Origin: Terrabacter sp. MAHUQ-38
Lineage (GTDB): Bacteria; Actinomycetota; Actinomycetes; Actinomycetales; Dermatophilaceae
Assembly: GCF_014518425.1 (NCBI RefSeq)
Contig: NZ_JACVCU010000001.1
Location: 930,001 to 994,000, forward strand
DNA length: 64,000 nucleotides
Direction of reading: 5' to 3'
This document shows, piece by piece, positions 34,137-41,441 of this stretch. Position numbers and translations under genes: made by a program. Below the pieces are notes generated by a model. It saw only the letters and a program-made list of their open reading frames with translations. It did no database searches and was not told where the DNA came from. Position 1 is the stretch's first letter; each line of letters starts with the position of its first letter.

Positions 34137-36003
34137 GCGGAACGGCCTCCTCGAGCCGGCCGTCGAGGGCGGCCGTGACGTCGCGGACGATCGAAGCCAT
34201 GACGATGGCCGCAGATCCGGCTGCCACGCTGAACCCGGCGCCGAGCCCGAGCCAGGGCAGGTCGGACGACCCCGAGTAGGCGAGGCTGACGACGAGCAGC
34301 GCGCCGAGCAGGACCTGCCACGCGACCCAGAGCGCCCACCAGATCGAGCTCCGGCCGAGGTGTGCGGCGCCGAGGCCGGCCGCGCGCAGGAGCTGGCGGA
34401 GGCTGCGTCCGGCGAGGTACAGGTTGGCCAGCGGGACCCACCAGCCGGCGATGACACGAGCGGTGCCGCCGACCGCCGGACCAGCGCCCGAACGCACCCA
34501 CTCGCGCGCGAACCAGCGGAAGACGAGCACCGAGCTGGCAAGGCAGGCCACGGGCGTCACGACGAGCATCGGCACTCCGAGGCTCTCGTTGTTGGCGAGG
34601 AAGGCCAACGTCAGCAGGGCGCAGGCCGCGGCGAGGACGAACAGCGAGACCCGCGCCGCGCGGACGAGTCCGTCCGGGCGCGCCGCAGCATGAGGCGCAG
34701 CGGTGGGCCCAGCGTGAGGCACGGCGTCGGGCCCGACGTGGGGCCCGGCGTGGGGCGCGGGTGCTCGACGAAGGTCGGCCGGCGGTGGCCAAGGATCTGC
34801 GACGTGGGCCGGGGGCGCTTCTCGGGGCGCGCCATCCGGCGGCGGGAGGAAGCGCAGCACGGGCCTGTTCGCGTCAGCGGCCACCCGGCCCGGGGCGGCT
34901 GCTTGCGCCGGGACCTCTGCTCGCTCGGGTGCGCCGACCGGGGCGGTGAGCGCGCCGACAGCGGTGATCTCCTTGGGGTCACCGAGGGTGCCGACCCGAC
35001 CGCCGGTGAGCCGCTGGAACTCGCGCTGTACCAACGGGATCAGGCTCGAGCCGCCGGTGAGGAAGAGATGGTCGACCTCGGCGCCGTCGAGGAGACGGCG
35101 CGTCACGTCGAGTGCCCGGTCGATGCTGGGGCGGATCATGGCCTCGAACTCGGCCGCCGTGATGGTGACGACCACACGTTCGGCGCCGACGGTCACGAGC
35201 ACCGGGGCGGACGCGTGGTGCGAGAGGGCGTGCTTCGCCCGGCGGAGCTCGTCGCGCAGGGTCAGCCGGGCGCCGAGGTGCTCGTCGGCCTCGAACATCG
35301 CGACGAGGTCCGAGCGGCCGTCGGCGCGCAGCTGGGCGAACACCCACTGCTCGAGGAGTGCGTCGAAGTCGTCGCCGCCGAGGGGGTCGAGCCCGGCGGC
35401 GTCGAGCACGCGCAGGCTGTCGACGCCACCTCCGGGGGTCGACTCGAGCAGCGCGACGTCGAAGGTGCCGCCACCGAAGTCGGCGACCGCGACCGTCTGG
35501 GCCCGGGCACCGTCGAGCACGTCGCGGTACGCGCTGGCGGCCGCGATGGGCTCGCTGAGCAGCTCGACGCCGTCGACGGCCGGCTGCGCGAGCGAGGCGG
35601 CGCGGCGCAGCTCGCCGACGAGGTGCGGGCCCCAGGCCTGTGGATGCGTCACGAGGATGCTCTCCGGGTCCGCACCGCGCGACTGGGCGCGGGCGGTGCC
35701 GATGACGTGGGCGAGCACGGCAGCGACGAGGGACGCGGGGTCGAGTGCCTGGGCGCCGAGCACCATGGCCGGCTGCCCGAGCCGACGCTTGGGGGTGCGC
35801 TCGAACGACGTGGGATCGAGCACCGCGAGGCGCGTGGCCTCGTCGCCGACCACGACGTCTCCGCCGCGCAGCAGCACCGCGGAGGGGATGGCGTTGCTCG
35901 CCGCGCCGAGGCGCAGCGGCATCGCTGGTTCACCGTGGCGTCGAAGAGCGGCCGTGGTGTTCGTGGTGCCGAAGTCGATCGCCAACCGGTAGCTCGCGAG
36001 CAT
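34129..36003 (-). CDS. Hsp70 ATPase domain fused to multi-pass DUF4328-like membrane domain
   Basis: The 624-residue protein has an Hsp70 ATPase domain (1-350; IDFGTTNT, VADFGGGTFDV, LTGGSSLIP) and no peptide-binding domain. After a Pro/Ala/His-rich linker (about 365-465) it ends in four or five membrane helices; the segment VIAGWWVPLANLYLAGRSL is the hallmark of DUF4328-type membrane domains. An ATPase of this kind on a membrane scaffold is unusual. Start: ATG 36003 with GAAGGGAGAG upstream. It is first in a leftward operon (Hsp70-Hsp70-IniC-like) and divergent from the DxNxDG protein gene across 196 bases that probably hold both promoters. Confidence 0.85.
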   Translation of the reverse strand: MLASYRLAIDFGTTNTTAALRRHGEPAMPLRLGAASNAIPSAVLLRGGDVVVGDEATRLAVLDPTSFERTPKRRLGQPAMVLGAQALDPASLVAAVLAHVIGTARAQSRGADPESILVTHPQAWGPHLVGELRRAASLAQPAVDGVELLSEPIAAASAYRDVLDGARAQTVAVADFGGGTFDVALLESTPGGGVDSLRVLDAAGLDPLGGDDFDALLEQWVFAQLRADGRSDLVAMFEADEHLGARLTLRDELRRAKHALSHHASAPVLVTVGAERVVVTITAAEFEAMIRPSIDRALDVTRRLLDGAEVDHLFLTGGSSLIPLVQREFQRLTGGRVGTLGDPKEITAVGALTAPVGAPERAEVPAQAAAPGRVAADANRPVLRFLPPPDGAPREAPPAHVADPWPPPADLRRAPAPHAGPHVGPDAVPHAGPTAAPHAAARPDGLVRAARVSLFVLAAACALLTLAFLANNESLGVPMLVVTPVACLASSVLVFRWFAREWVRSGAGPAVGGTARVIAGWWVPLANLYLAGRSLRQLLRAAGLGAAHLGRSSIWWALWVAWQVLLGALLVVSLAYSGSSDLPWLGLGAGFSVAAGSAAIVMASIVRDVTAALDGRLEEAVPHE

Positions 36004-36199
36004 GGCTCTCCCTTCGGTCGGGTGCCGCGTTCTGTGCGTTGGAGTGATGGGCGGTGGGCGAATGTTCCCGGACGGCCAGGATGTGCGTTCCCCGATCCGC
36101 CCGGCCCCGCCGGGAACATCAGCCCCACCCGCGGCTCTCCAACGAGATGACCCAACAGGCCCGCCCGGGCCAGCGCAGGAGCAGCAAGGAGCACCCACC

Positions 36200-36712
36200 A
36201 TGAGCGACTTCCAGTGGACCGACACGAATGCCGACGGCGTCGGCGACGTGGGCGTGGGCGACAGCAACGGCGACGGCATCGTCGACATCACGATGCAGGA
36301 CACGAACTTCGACGGCCACGCCGAGACGGCGATGCTCGACCAGAACCAGGACGGCCGCATGGAGGGCGCCGCCGTCGACACCAACCGTGACGGCGTCTTC
36401 GACGTCCTGGCCGTGGACAACAACGAGAACGGGGTCTGGGAGCGCATCGGCATCGACGCCAACCAGGACGGCCAGATCGAACAGGCCGTCTTCGACCTCA
36501 ACGAGAACGGGGTCAACGACGCGGCCGAGCCGGCTCCCGGCGCTGTCGTCGGCGGCGGGGGCGGCGGTGGCGGTGGGCAGTTCGACGCACTGATCAACTC
36601 CCCTCAGTTCGCGAACGACCCGGAGTTCCGCCGTCAGGTCCAGGAGATGATCCGGAACCACAACCGGACGATCGAGCACATCATCTGGGGCTCCGACGCC
36701 GACGTCGACTGA
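36200..36712 (+). CDS. DxNxDG-repeat (EF-hand-like) protein
   Basis: The 170-residue acidic protein consists of about seven tandem 16-22 residue repeats centred on DxNxDG (DTNADGVGDV, DSNGDGIVDI, DTNFDGHAET, DQNQDGRMEG, DTNRDGVFDV, DANQDGQIEQ), the calcium-loop type seen in dockerin and thrombospondin repeats. A nine-glycine linker (117-125) leads to a helical tail (QFDALINSPQFANDPEF). No signal peptide. AAGGAG lies eight bases before the ATG. It diverges from the Hsp70 operon and shares its repeat type with the C39-like protein at 26387, so it may be a substrate or calcium-dependent partner of that cluster (inference). Confidence 0.8.
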   Translation: MSDFQWTDTNADGVGDVGVGDSNGDGIVDITMQDTNFDGHAETAMLDQNQDGRMEGAAVDTNRDGVFDVLAVDNNENGVWERIGIDANQDGQIEQAVFDLNENGVNDAAEPAPGAVVGGGGGGGGGQFDALINSPQFANDPEFRRQVQEMIRNHNRTIEHIIWGSDADVD

Positions 36713-36729
36713 GTTGACGACTGCGCGCC

Positions 36730-36764
36730 GACGGGTCGCCCGCTCCCGGAGTGGGCGACCCGTC
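36730..36764. terminator. Bidirectional hairpin terminator
   Basis: GACGGGTCGCCC (36730-36741) and GGGCGACCCGTC (36753-36764) form a perfect 12-pair stem with an 11-base loop between two convergent genes. Confidence 0.85.
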
Positions 36765-36787
36765 CGTGTCAGTCGCCGGCGGCGGGG

Positions 36788-37231
36788 TCAGTCGGCGCTG
36801 CCCACCCACGGCCCGAACCGCACGCGCGACAGGGTCGCCCGCAGCACCTGCTCCACGTGAGGGAAGTTGCTGGCGGGGGTCGTGGCCGTGGCGGTGAAGC
36901 CCTGCCCGCTGACAGCGAGATACACCTGCAGCTGGCGGACCTTCACGCCGTCGGGCGGCCACCACTCGAAGTCGCGCAGCAGCGCCCGTCGTGGTCCGAG
37001 GCTGATCTGCTCCAACGAGTGCTCGTGGAACTGCGGGAACTCGCGCCACAGCAGGTCGCCCTGCGCCTGCGCGTACTGCTCCGTGTCCAGCTGCGGCGCG
37101 ATCGGCTCGCTGCTCGCGATCACGTTGGCCTGACCGCCGGGCGCGAAGACCGTCCACGACTGCTTGCTGAGCCAGCCGGCGGGCGCCGCGACGGACACCT
37201 CGGTGATCGGCCACGAGAACTGTTGCTCCAT
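36788..37231 (-). CDS. DcrB/DUF1795-like protein
   Basis: The 147-residue protein fits the DcrB/PsbP-like fold: EVSVAAPAGWLSKQSWTVFA, then NVIASSEPI, DTEQYAQAQGDLLWREFPQF and TPASNFPHVEQVLRATLSRV. In Gram-negative bacteria DcrB-like proteins are linked to type VI secretion or the envelope; in actinobacteria the role is unknown. No signal peptide, so cytoplasmic or held at the membrane by partners. Start: ATG 37231 with GGGAGGG six to eight bases upstream; a longer open frame upstream has no ribosome site. It closes the ini-like cluster. Confidence 0.78.
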   Translation of the reverse strand: MEQQFSWPITEVSVAAPAGWLSKQSWTVFAPGGQANVIASSEPIAPQLDTEQYAQAQGDLLWREFPQFHEHSLEQISLGPRRALLRDFEWWPPDGVKVRQLQVYLAVSGQGFTATATTPASNFPHVEQVLRATLSRVRFGPWVGSAD

Positions 37232-37427
37232 CGGACGCCCTCCCGTCGCTGGGCGAGGTGGAACGCCCGCCATGTGACTTTGAGAAGGGTGGCGCGCCGT
37301 TTGTTCCCTTGGCCTGCCCCGCACCGTGGAAACGCAAGGGAGCCGCAAGAGTTCCGCTAGGTCATCCGAATCGGGACATTTGGCGGGAGAACCGCCCTTC
37401 ACTGGAGGAAGTCGTCAGGGGATGACG

Positions 37428-37502
37428 AAAGACTTCGGCGGTTGGCCCGTTGTGGTACGAAAACCGTCACGGGGCCCGAGCTCGCATCGCGAGGCGGGCC
37501 CC
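37428..37502. ncRNA. Candidate structured RNA element, copy 1
   Basis: A 43-base block (37428-37470) is 40/43 identical to one at 41352. Read on the plus strand it contains a 7-pair stem GGCGGTT/AACCGTC (one G-T pair) around an invariant 16-base loop core GGCCCGTTGTGGTACG, followed at once by a GC-rich hairpin GGGGCCC/GGGCCCC (37471-37502) that looks like a terminator. The hairpin lies 11 bases from the stop of the leftward gcvR-like gene, so it may serve both strands. Strand of transcription is not settled; the plus orientation gives the usual small-RNA-plus-terminator order. Confidence 0.5.
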
Positions 37503-37513
37503 ATCGTCGTGCC

Positions 37514-38032
37514 TCAGGCGACGGCGATGTCGACGAGCAGCTCGGCGGCGAGCCGCTCCAGGTCGGCGCGCAGCACCGCCGTGTCCGACTCGGCCGGCAC
37601 TCGCACGACGACGTGCGCCTCGAAGAGGAGCCCGCCGGACATCGGGGCCTCACGCGTGCCGGTCGTCATCGTCTCGATCGACAGGTCGTGCTGACTGAGG
37701 ACCGAGGAGACCTCGCGGACGATGCCGGGGTGGTCGTTGCCGAGCAGGTCGACCGTCAGGCGCGTGCCCTCGCCCGTGCCGTGCCCGGCCGCCGACTCCG
37801 CGCCCGGGTGCGACGTCACCTCGAGCAGCCCGTCGAGCCCGCGTAGCGCCGCCGTCAGCTCGTCGACGCGCTCGGCCGGGACGCCGACGACGACGATGCC
37901 GGCGAACTTCCCGGCGAGCTCTGCGAGCTGGCTGTCCTCCCAGTTGCCGCCGTGCGCGGTGACGACGTCCGCGAGGGCAGTGACGAGGCCGGCGCGGTCG
38001 TCGCCGATGACGGTGAGCACGAGTCTGGGCAC
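37514..38032 (-). CDS. GcvR-like protein with tandem ACT domains
   Basis: The 172-residue protein has two ACT domains: residues 1-75 (LVLTVIGDDRAGLVTALADV) and 90-172 (LTVDLLGNDHPGIVREVSSV), the D-R/H-x-G-(L/I)-V turn being the amino-acid binding loop. In enterobacteria GcvR senses glycine and inhibits GcvA; actinobacteria lack GcvA, so here it is an amino-acid sensing protein whose partner is unknown. GTG start at 38032; an ATG two bases upstream is in another frame. Ends beside the candidate RNA element. Confidence 0.85.
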   Translation of the reverse strand: MPRLVLTVIGDDRAGLVTALADVVTAHGGNWEDSQLAELAGKFAGIVVVGVPAERVDELTAALRGLDGLLEVTSHPGAESAAGHGTGEGTRLTVDLLGNDHPGIVREVSSVLSQHDLSIETMTTGTREAPMSGGLLFEAHVVVRVPAESDTAVLRADLERLAAELLVDIAVA

Positions 38033-38187
38033 ATCCGCAGCCTACTGACCACGGCCCCAGCCGCGAGCGGCGTCACGAGCCCTCGGGGCGGCTGGAGGCA
38101 TAACCCCCGCGCCCGCATCACGACGCTCCTACGCTTGGAAGGCGCCGGATGGTCGTGTCCGGGGTCGCCCGAGAAGGGGAGGCAGCC

Positions 38188-38547
38188 ATGGCATCAGTCG
38201 AGTCGCAGAGCATCGAGAGACCGCATGAGAGGAGACCCTTCCGCGCCCACGGGCAGATGGATGTGGTCACCCTCGGGGACTTCACGCTGGGCAAGGGCAC
38301 GTTCGAGCCGGGTTGGCGCTGGTCCGAGGACGTCAAGCCGATCGCCGGCACGGACTCGTGCCAGACCCTGCACACCGGGATCTGCATCTCGGGCCAGATG
38401 ACCGTGCGGATGGACGACGGAACGGAGGCAAGTGTCGGCCCTGGTGACGTCGTTCGCATCGAGCCGGGTCATGACGCCTGGGTCGTGGGCGACGAACCCT
38501 GCGTCATGTACGACACGGGCGTGGCGGCATACGCGAAGCCGCGGTAA
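38188..38547 (+). CDS. Cupin-domain protein
   Basis: The 119-residue single-domain cupin shows the beta-barrel pattern: FTLGKGTFEPGWRWSEDVKP, HTGICISGQMTVRMDDG and GPGDVVRIEPGHDAWVVGD. Of the usual metal ligands, H (CQTLHTG) and H (EPGHDAWV) are visible, while the E/Q of motif 1 is less clear. Such proteins act as small-molecule sensors, isomerases or dioxygenases. GGGGAGG lies six bases before the ATG. Single gene; no functional partner seen. Confidence 0.8.
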   Translation: MASVESQSIERPHERRPFRAHGQMDVVTLGDFTLGKGTFEPGWRWSEDVKPIAGTDSCQTLHTGICISGQMTVRMDDGTEASVGPGDVVRIEPGHDAWVVGDEPCVMYDTGVAAYAKPR

Positions 38548-38595
38548 AACCAGGTCGGAACGGGCGGGCCGGCGTGCGCCTTCTCGCCGTCGCGG

Positions 38596-39495
38596 TCAGC
38601 GGACCTGTCGGGGGGCTGGTGAGTCGGACGGGCGGCGTTCGCCCAGTCCCGCCATGCCCCACCGCACGGCTGCCGTGCCGAGGTGCCCGAGCGGCCGGGC
38701 CACGAGCGTCGACACGACGTCGGGCAGCGGGATGCCGAGCATCCACCGCGCCCAACCAGGCAGCAGGGACACGCCGCCCGAGGCGATGGTCCCGTAGCCC
38801 GGCCGGGCGTAGAGCGGCAGCGGTGGGTCGAGGAGCAGGAAGCGAGCGGCCTCACGCGCGGCCGAAGTCGCTTCCAGCTCAGGGCGATACGAGGCGAGGA
38901 CCTCGCGCAGCTCAGCGACCGAGCGGGGCGGCGCCTCGACGCCGAGGCGAGCCGCGGGGATGCCCGCCTGCGTGACGTAGAGGTCCGCCTCGGCATCGCT
39001 CAGCGGCGTCCCGCTGAAGGTCTGGTACGCCCGGAGGAACGAGTCGATCTCCGCGACGTGCACCCACGTCAGCAGGCGCGGGTCGTCGGCGCGGTACGCC
39101 CGCCCGAGGGAATCCTTGCCGCGCACCCGCGCATGGATCGAGCGCACCGTCGCGATGGCCCGCTCGGCGTCCTCGACGGTGCCGAACGTCGTCGTCGCCA
39201 GGTACTCGCTCGTGCGCTGGAGCCGGCCCCAGGGGTCGCCCTTGTAGCCGCTGTGGCCGGCGACCCCGGCCATCGCGAGCGGGTGCAGCGACTGCATCAG
39301 CAGCGACGTGACGCCAGCCGGGAACATCGACGCGTCGGCGTGGACGCGCCAGATCGGGTCGTCGGACGTGAACCACCGCTCCCCGCGCGCGCCCCAGATC
39401 CGCTGCGCGCGGGCCGGTGCGTCGTCACCGGCAACCTTGCTGCGCAGCATCAGGCCCAGCCGGCGCTGCACCAGCCGGGCTGCGATCGTGCTCAT
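38596..39495 (-). CDS. DUF2236/MpaB-like oxygenase family protein
   Basis: The 299-residue protein is typical of the oxygenase MpaB/DUF2236 family: WRVHADASMFPAGVTSLLMQ, LHPLAMAGVAGHSGYKGDPW, then VRSIHARVRGKDSLGRAY and LLTWVHVAEIDSF. The conserved histidines (in LHPLAM, SIHARV, WVHV) probably bind heme or iron, as in latex-clearing protein. Substrate unknown. Start: ATG 39495; a GTG three codons upstream is the alternative. It is the only member of its transcription unit. Confidence 0.85.
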   Translation of the reverse strand: MSTIAARLVQRRLGLMLRSKVAGDDAPARAQRIWGARGERWFTSDDPIWRVHADASMFPAGVTSLLMQSLHPLAMAGVAGHSGYKGDPWGRLQRTSEYLATTTFGTVEDAERAIATVRSIHARVRGKDSLGRAYRADDPRLLTWVHVAEIDSFLRAYQTFSGTPLSDAEADLYVTQAGIPAARLGVEAPPRSVAELREVLASYRPELEATSAAREAARFLLLDPPLPLYARPGYGTIASGGVSLLPGWARWMLGIPLPDVVSTLVARPLGHLGTAAVRWGMAGLGERRPSDSPAPRQVR

Positions 39496-39556
39496 GCCAG
39501 TCACCGTATGCCGCCGCGGACGCGCGCAGGAGACGTCTGTCCAACGTTGCGCCGGG

Positions 39557-39961
39557 TCAGGTCAGCGTGATCCGTATGCCGGCACGCGGGCCACGCGGAC
39601 GCACCCGGTCGGTGACCCGGGCGATGGCGTCGCCGAGCCGTGCCATGACGTACTTGCGGACCATCGCACGCTTGACCGCTGCGACGCCCTCCGGGCTGCG
39701 GTCGACGACGGCCGTGCCGGCATACGTCGGCGCCCCGTCGGGCACCCGGCCGCGGATGTCGCACGGCCGCAGCTCGACCCGCGACGTGTGCGCCAGCCGC
39801 TTCAGCTTGCCCGCCGGGTCGACGCTGATGGCGACGAGCTCCTCGCCGTCGCGCGCGATCCACACCGGGGTCGACACCGCCGTTCCCGTCCGCCGGAACG
39901 TCGTCAGCGACACGTACGGGTTGGCGGCGAGCACGTCGAGGTCGTTCGGCAGGGAGCTCAC
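39557..39961 (-). CDS. PPOX-class F420-dependent oxidoreductase family protein
   Basis: The 134-residue protein has the split-barrel FMN/F420-binding pattern: LAANPYVSLTTFRRTGTAVS, TPVWIARDGEELVAISVDPA, KLKRLAHTSRVELRPCDIRG and YAGTAVVDRSPEGVAAVKRA. It fits the actinobacterial Rv2061-type subfamily of small flavin/deazaflavin reductases. Start: GTG 39961, where the conserved N-terminus (SSLPNDLDVL) begins; the longer frame upstream overlaps the start of the divergent peptidase gene and is not real. Confidence 0.85.
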   Translation of the reverse strand: MSSLPNDLDVLAANPYVSLTTFRRTGTAVSTPVWIARDGEELVAISVDPAGKLKRLAHTSRVELRPCDIRGRVPDGAPTYAGTAVVDRSPEGVAAVKRAMVRKYVMARLGDAIARVTDRVRPRGPRAGIRITLT

Positions 39962-40070
39962 GCCGCCAGCGTAGGCCGGAGGCCAGCTGAGTACGGATGC
40001 CCAGTATCGTCCGGGCCCCCGGCCGCTCTTCTCCCCGACCAGACCAACCTCTTGGGGAGAACCAACCACC

Positions 40071-41219
40071 ATGCGCATCGCCTTCACACCCGCCGAGAAC
40101 GGCTTCGCCTTCAGCAACGGCTTCACCAACCACGTCCTTCGCATCCCGGCCATCAGCGTCGACATCACGACGCGCGGGCGCTGTGGCGGCATGGCCGCTG
40201 CCGCAATGGACTACTGGTACGCCGGTCTCGCCATGTCGACGAACAGCACTCTGCCGCAGGACGGTTCGCTCGTCGCGGACTACGTCTACTCGCGGCTGAT
40301 GGACACGTTCGTCGACAACGGGCTCAAGTTCGTCCAGTACGCGACGAGCCTCGACCACCCGACCTGGCTGCGCGGCAAGGGAGTCGCGCGGATGACCCGC
40401 GAGGACGAGCTGCCCAAGCTCAAGGCGCGGCTCGACTCCGGCCAGCCCGTGCTCCTCGGCCTGACCCAGGCCCGCGACGTCACCCAGCTCGGCAACGACC
40501 ACCAGGTCGTCGCGTACGGCTGGGAGCAGGACAGCCGCTACACCTACGTCCTCGTCTACGACAACAACAACCCGGGCCAGGAGGTCCGCCTCAAGCTCAC
40601 GACCGTGGACGACCCGGCGGAGCGCGCGATCACGGGCAGCAACGGCAAGACGTGGCGCGGCCTCTTCGTCGAGAGCTACACCCGCAAGATGCCGAGCTTC
40701 CTCGCGAACGGCCGGCTCATCCACGACTCGACCGACCCCAGGATCCACGTCATCCGCGGCGGCGGCGCCTTCTGGATCCCGTCGCCCGCGGAGTTCGACG
40801 CCGGTGGGTTCCGTTGGGAGTCAGTCGTTGCCGCGAAGCCCGGCTCGATGGCGCACGTGGCGACCCACCCAGGCAACGGCACGCTCGTCCGCGAGCGCGG
40901 CACGGACCCGATCCACGTCGTCTACGGCGGCAAGGCCTTCTGGATCCCGTCGCCTGAGGTCTTCGAGGGTCTCGGCCTCGACTGGAACGCCGTACGAGAG
41001 ATCCCGCAGGGATCGCTGGCCGGGCTGCGCTCCACGCCGCTCGACCGCACCCTGCTCCGCGAGCGCTCGGGCGCCCCGGTGTGGCTCGTCGACGGTGGTC
41101 GGCTGCGTCACGTCACGAGCCCAGGCGTCATGGACCGCCTCGGTCTCGAGTGGGGCTGCGTCCGGATCGTGCCCGACGGGGCGCTCGCCGGCCTGGCGAC
41201 GGGGACGCCGATCTACTGA
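40071..41219 (+). CDS. Papain-like cysteine peptidase with three C-terminal beta repeats
   Basis: The 382-residue protein has an N-terminal C39/papain-like domain: C38 in TRGRCGGMAAAAMDYWY, H144 in GNDHQVVAYGWEQD, and D164/N165 in LVYDNNNPGQ, giving a plausible catalytic triad. Residues 225-382 hold three repeats of about 50 residues, each with a strand-rich DPRIHVIRGGGAFWIPSPAEF-like core and a closing GSLAGLRSTPLDRTLLRE-like segment; the third is diverged. Such repeats often bind carbohydrate or partner proteins. No signal peptide is visible. It has its own terminator (41229). Its target is unknown. Confidence 0.75.
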   Translation: MRIAFTPAENGFAFSNGFTNHVLRIPAISVDITTRGRCGGMAAAAMDYWYAGLAMSTNSTLPQDGSLVADYVYSRLMDTFVDNGLKFVQYATSLDHPTWLRGKGVARMTREDELPKLKARLDSGQPVLLGLTQARDVTQLGNDHQVVAYGWEQDSRYTYVLVYDNNNPGQEVRLKLTTVDDPAERAITGSNGKTWRGLFVESYTRKMPSFLANGRLIHDSTDPRIHVIRGGGAFWIPSPAEFDAGGFRWESVVAAKPGSMAHVATHPGNGTLVRERGTDPIHVVYGGKAFWIPSPEVFEGLGLDWNAVREIPQGSLAGLRSTPLDRTLLRERSGAPVWLVDGGRLRHVTSPGVMDRLGLEWGCVRIVPDGALAGLATGTPIY

Positions 41220-41228
41220 CGGGAGGGG

Positions 41229-41259
41229 CCGAACGGACTAGTCACACTGGTCCGTTCGG
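41229..41259 (+). terminator. Hairpin terminator after cysteine peptidase gene
   Basis: CCGAACGGAC (41229-41238) and GTCCGTTCGG (41250-41259) form a perfect 10-pair stem with an 11-base loop, followed by ACCATATTTCC, nine bases after the stop codon. Confidence 0.85.
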
Positions 41260-41351
41260 ACCATATTTCCCGACTTCAACCGACTCGGCCCTCACCGGCG
41301 TGTCACTCTGACCAGGTCGCCCTCGGACGGGACACTCGTTCTCAGGAAGAC

Positions 41352-41425
41352 AAAGACTTCGACGGTTGGCCCGTTGTGGTACGTGAACCGTCACTGGTAG
41401 CCCGGACTCGCTCAGCGAGCCGGGC
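41352..41425. ncRNA. Candidate structured RNA element, copy 2
   Basis: Second copy of the 43-base block (41352-41394). The stem is GACGGTT (41361-41367) with AACCGTC (41386-41392), perfect here, around the same 16-base loop core; the G-to-A difference from copy 1 changes a G-T pair into an A-T pair, which keeps the stem. A terminator-like hairpin GCCCGG-CTCGC/GCGAG-CCGGGC (41400-41425) and ATCATTTTCC follow on the plus strand. It lies after the strong terminator of the upstream gene, so if transcribed on the plus strand it needs its own promoter, which I could not identify. Confidence 0.5.
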
Positions 41426-41441
41426 GCCATCATTTTCCGGC

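Noticed and set aside
37399-37653. Peptide PVTVFVPQRANRRSL shared by frames at 37.4 and 41.4 kb as a conserved small protein
   Set aside because: The similarity comes from the repeated 43-base DNA element. The two frames run in from antisense or shadow frames and have no starts of their own; a stem-loop explains the conservation better.
39501-40748. 415-codon minus-strand frame over the PPOX and cysteine peptidase genes
   Set aside because: Antisense to the peptidase and out of frame with the PPOX gene, both of which have family motifs.
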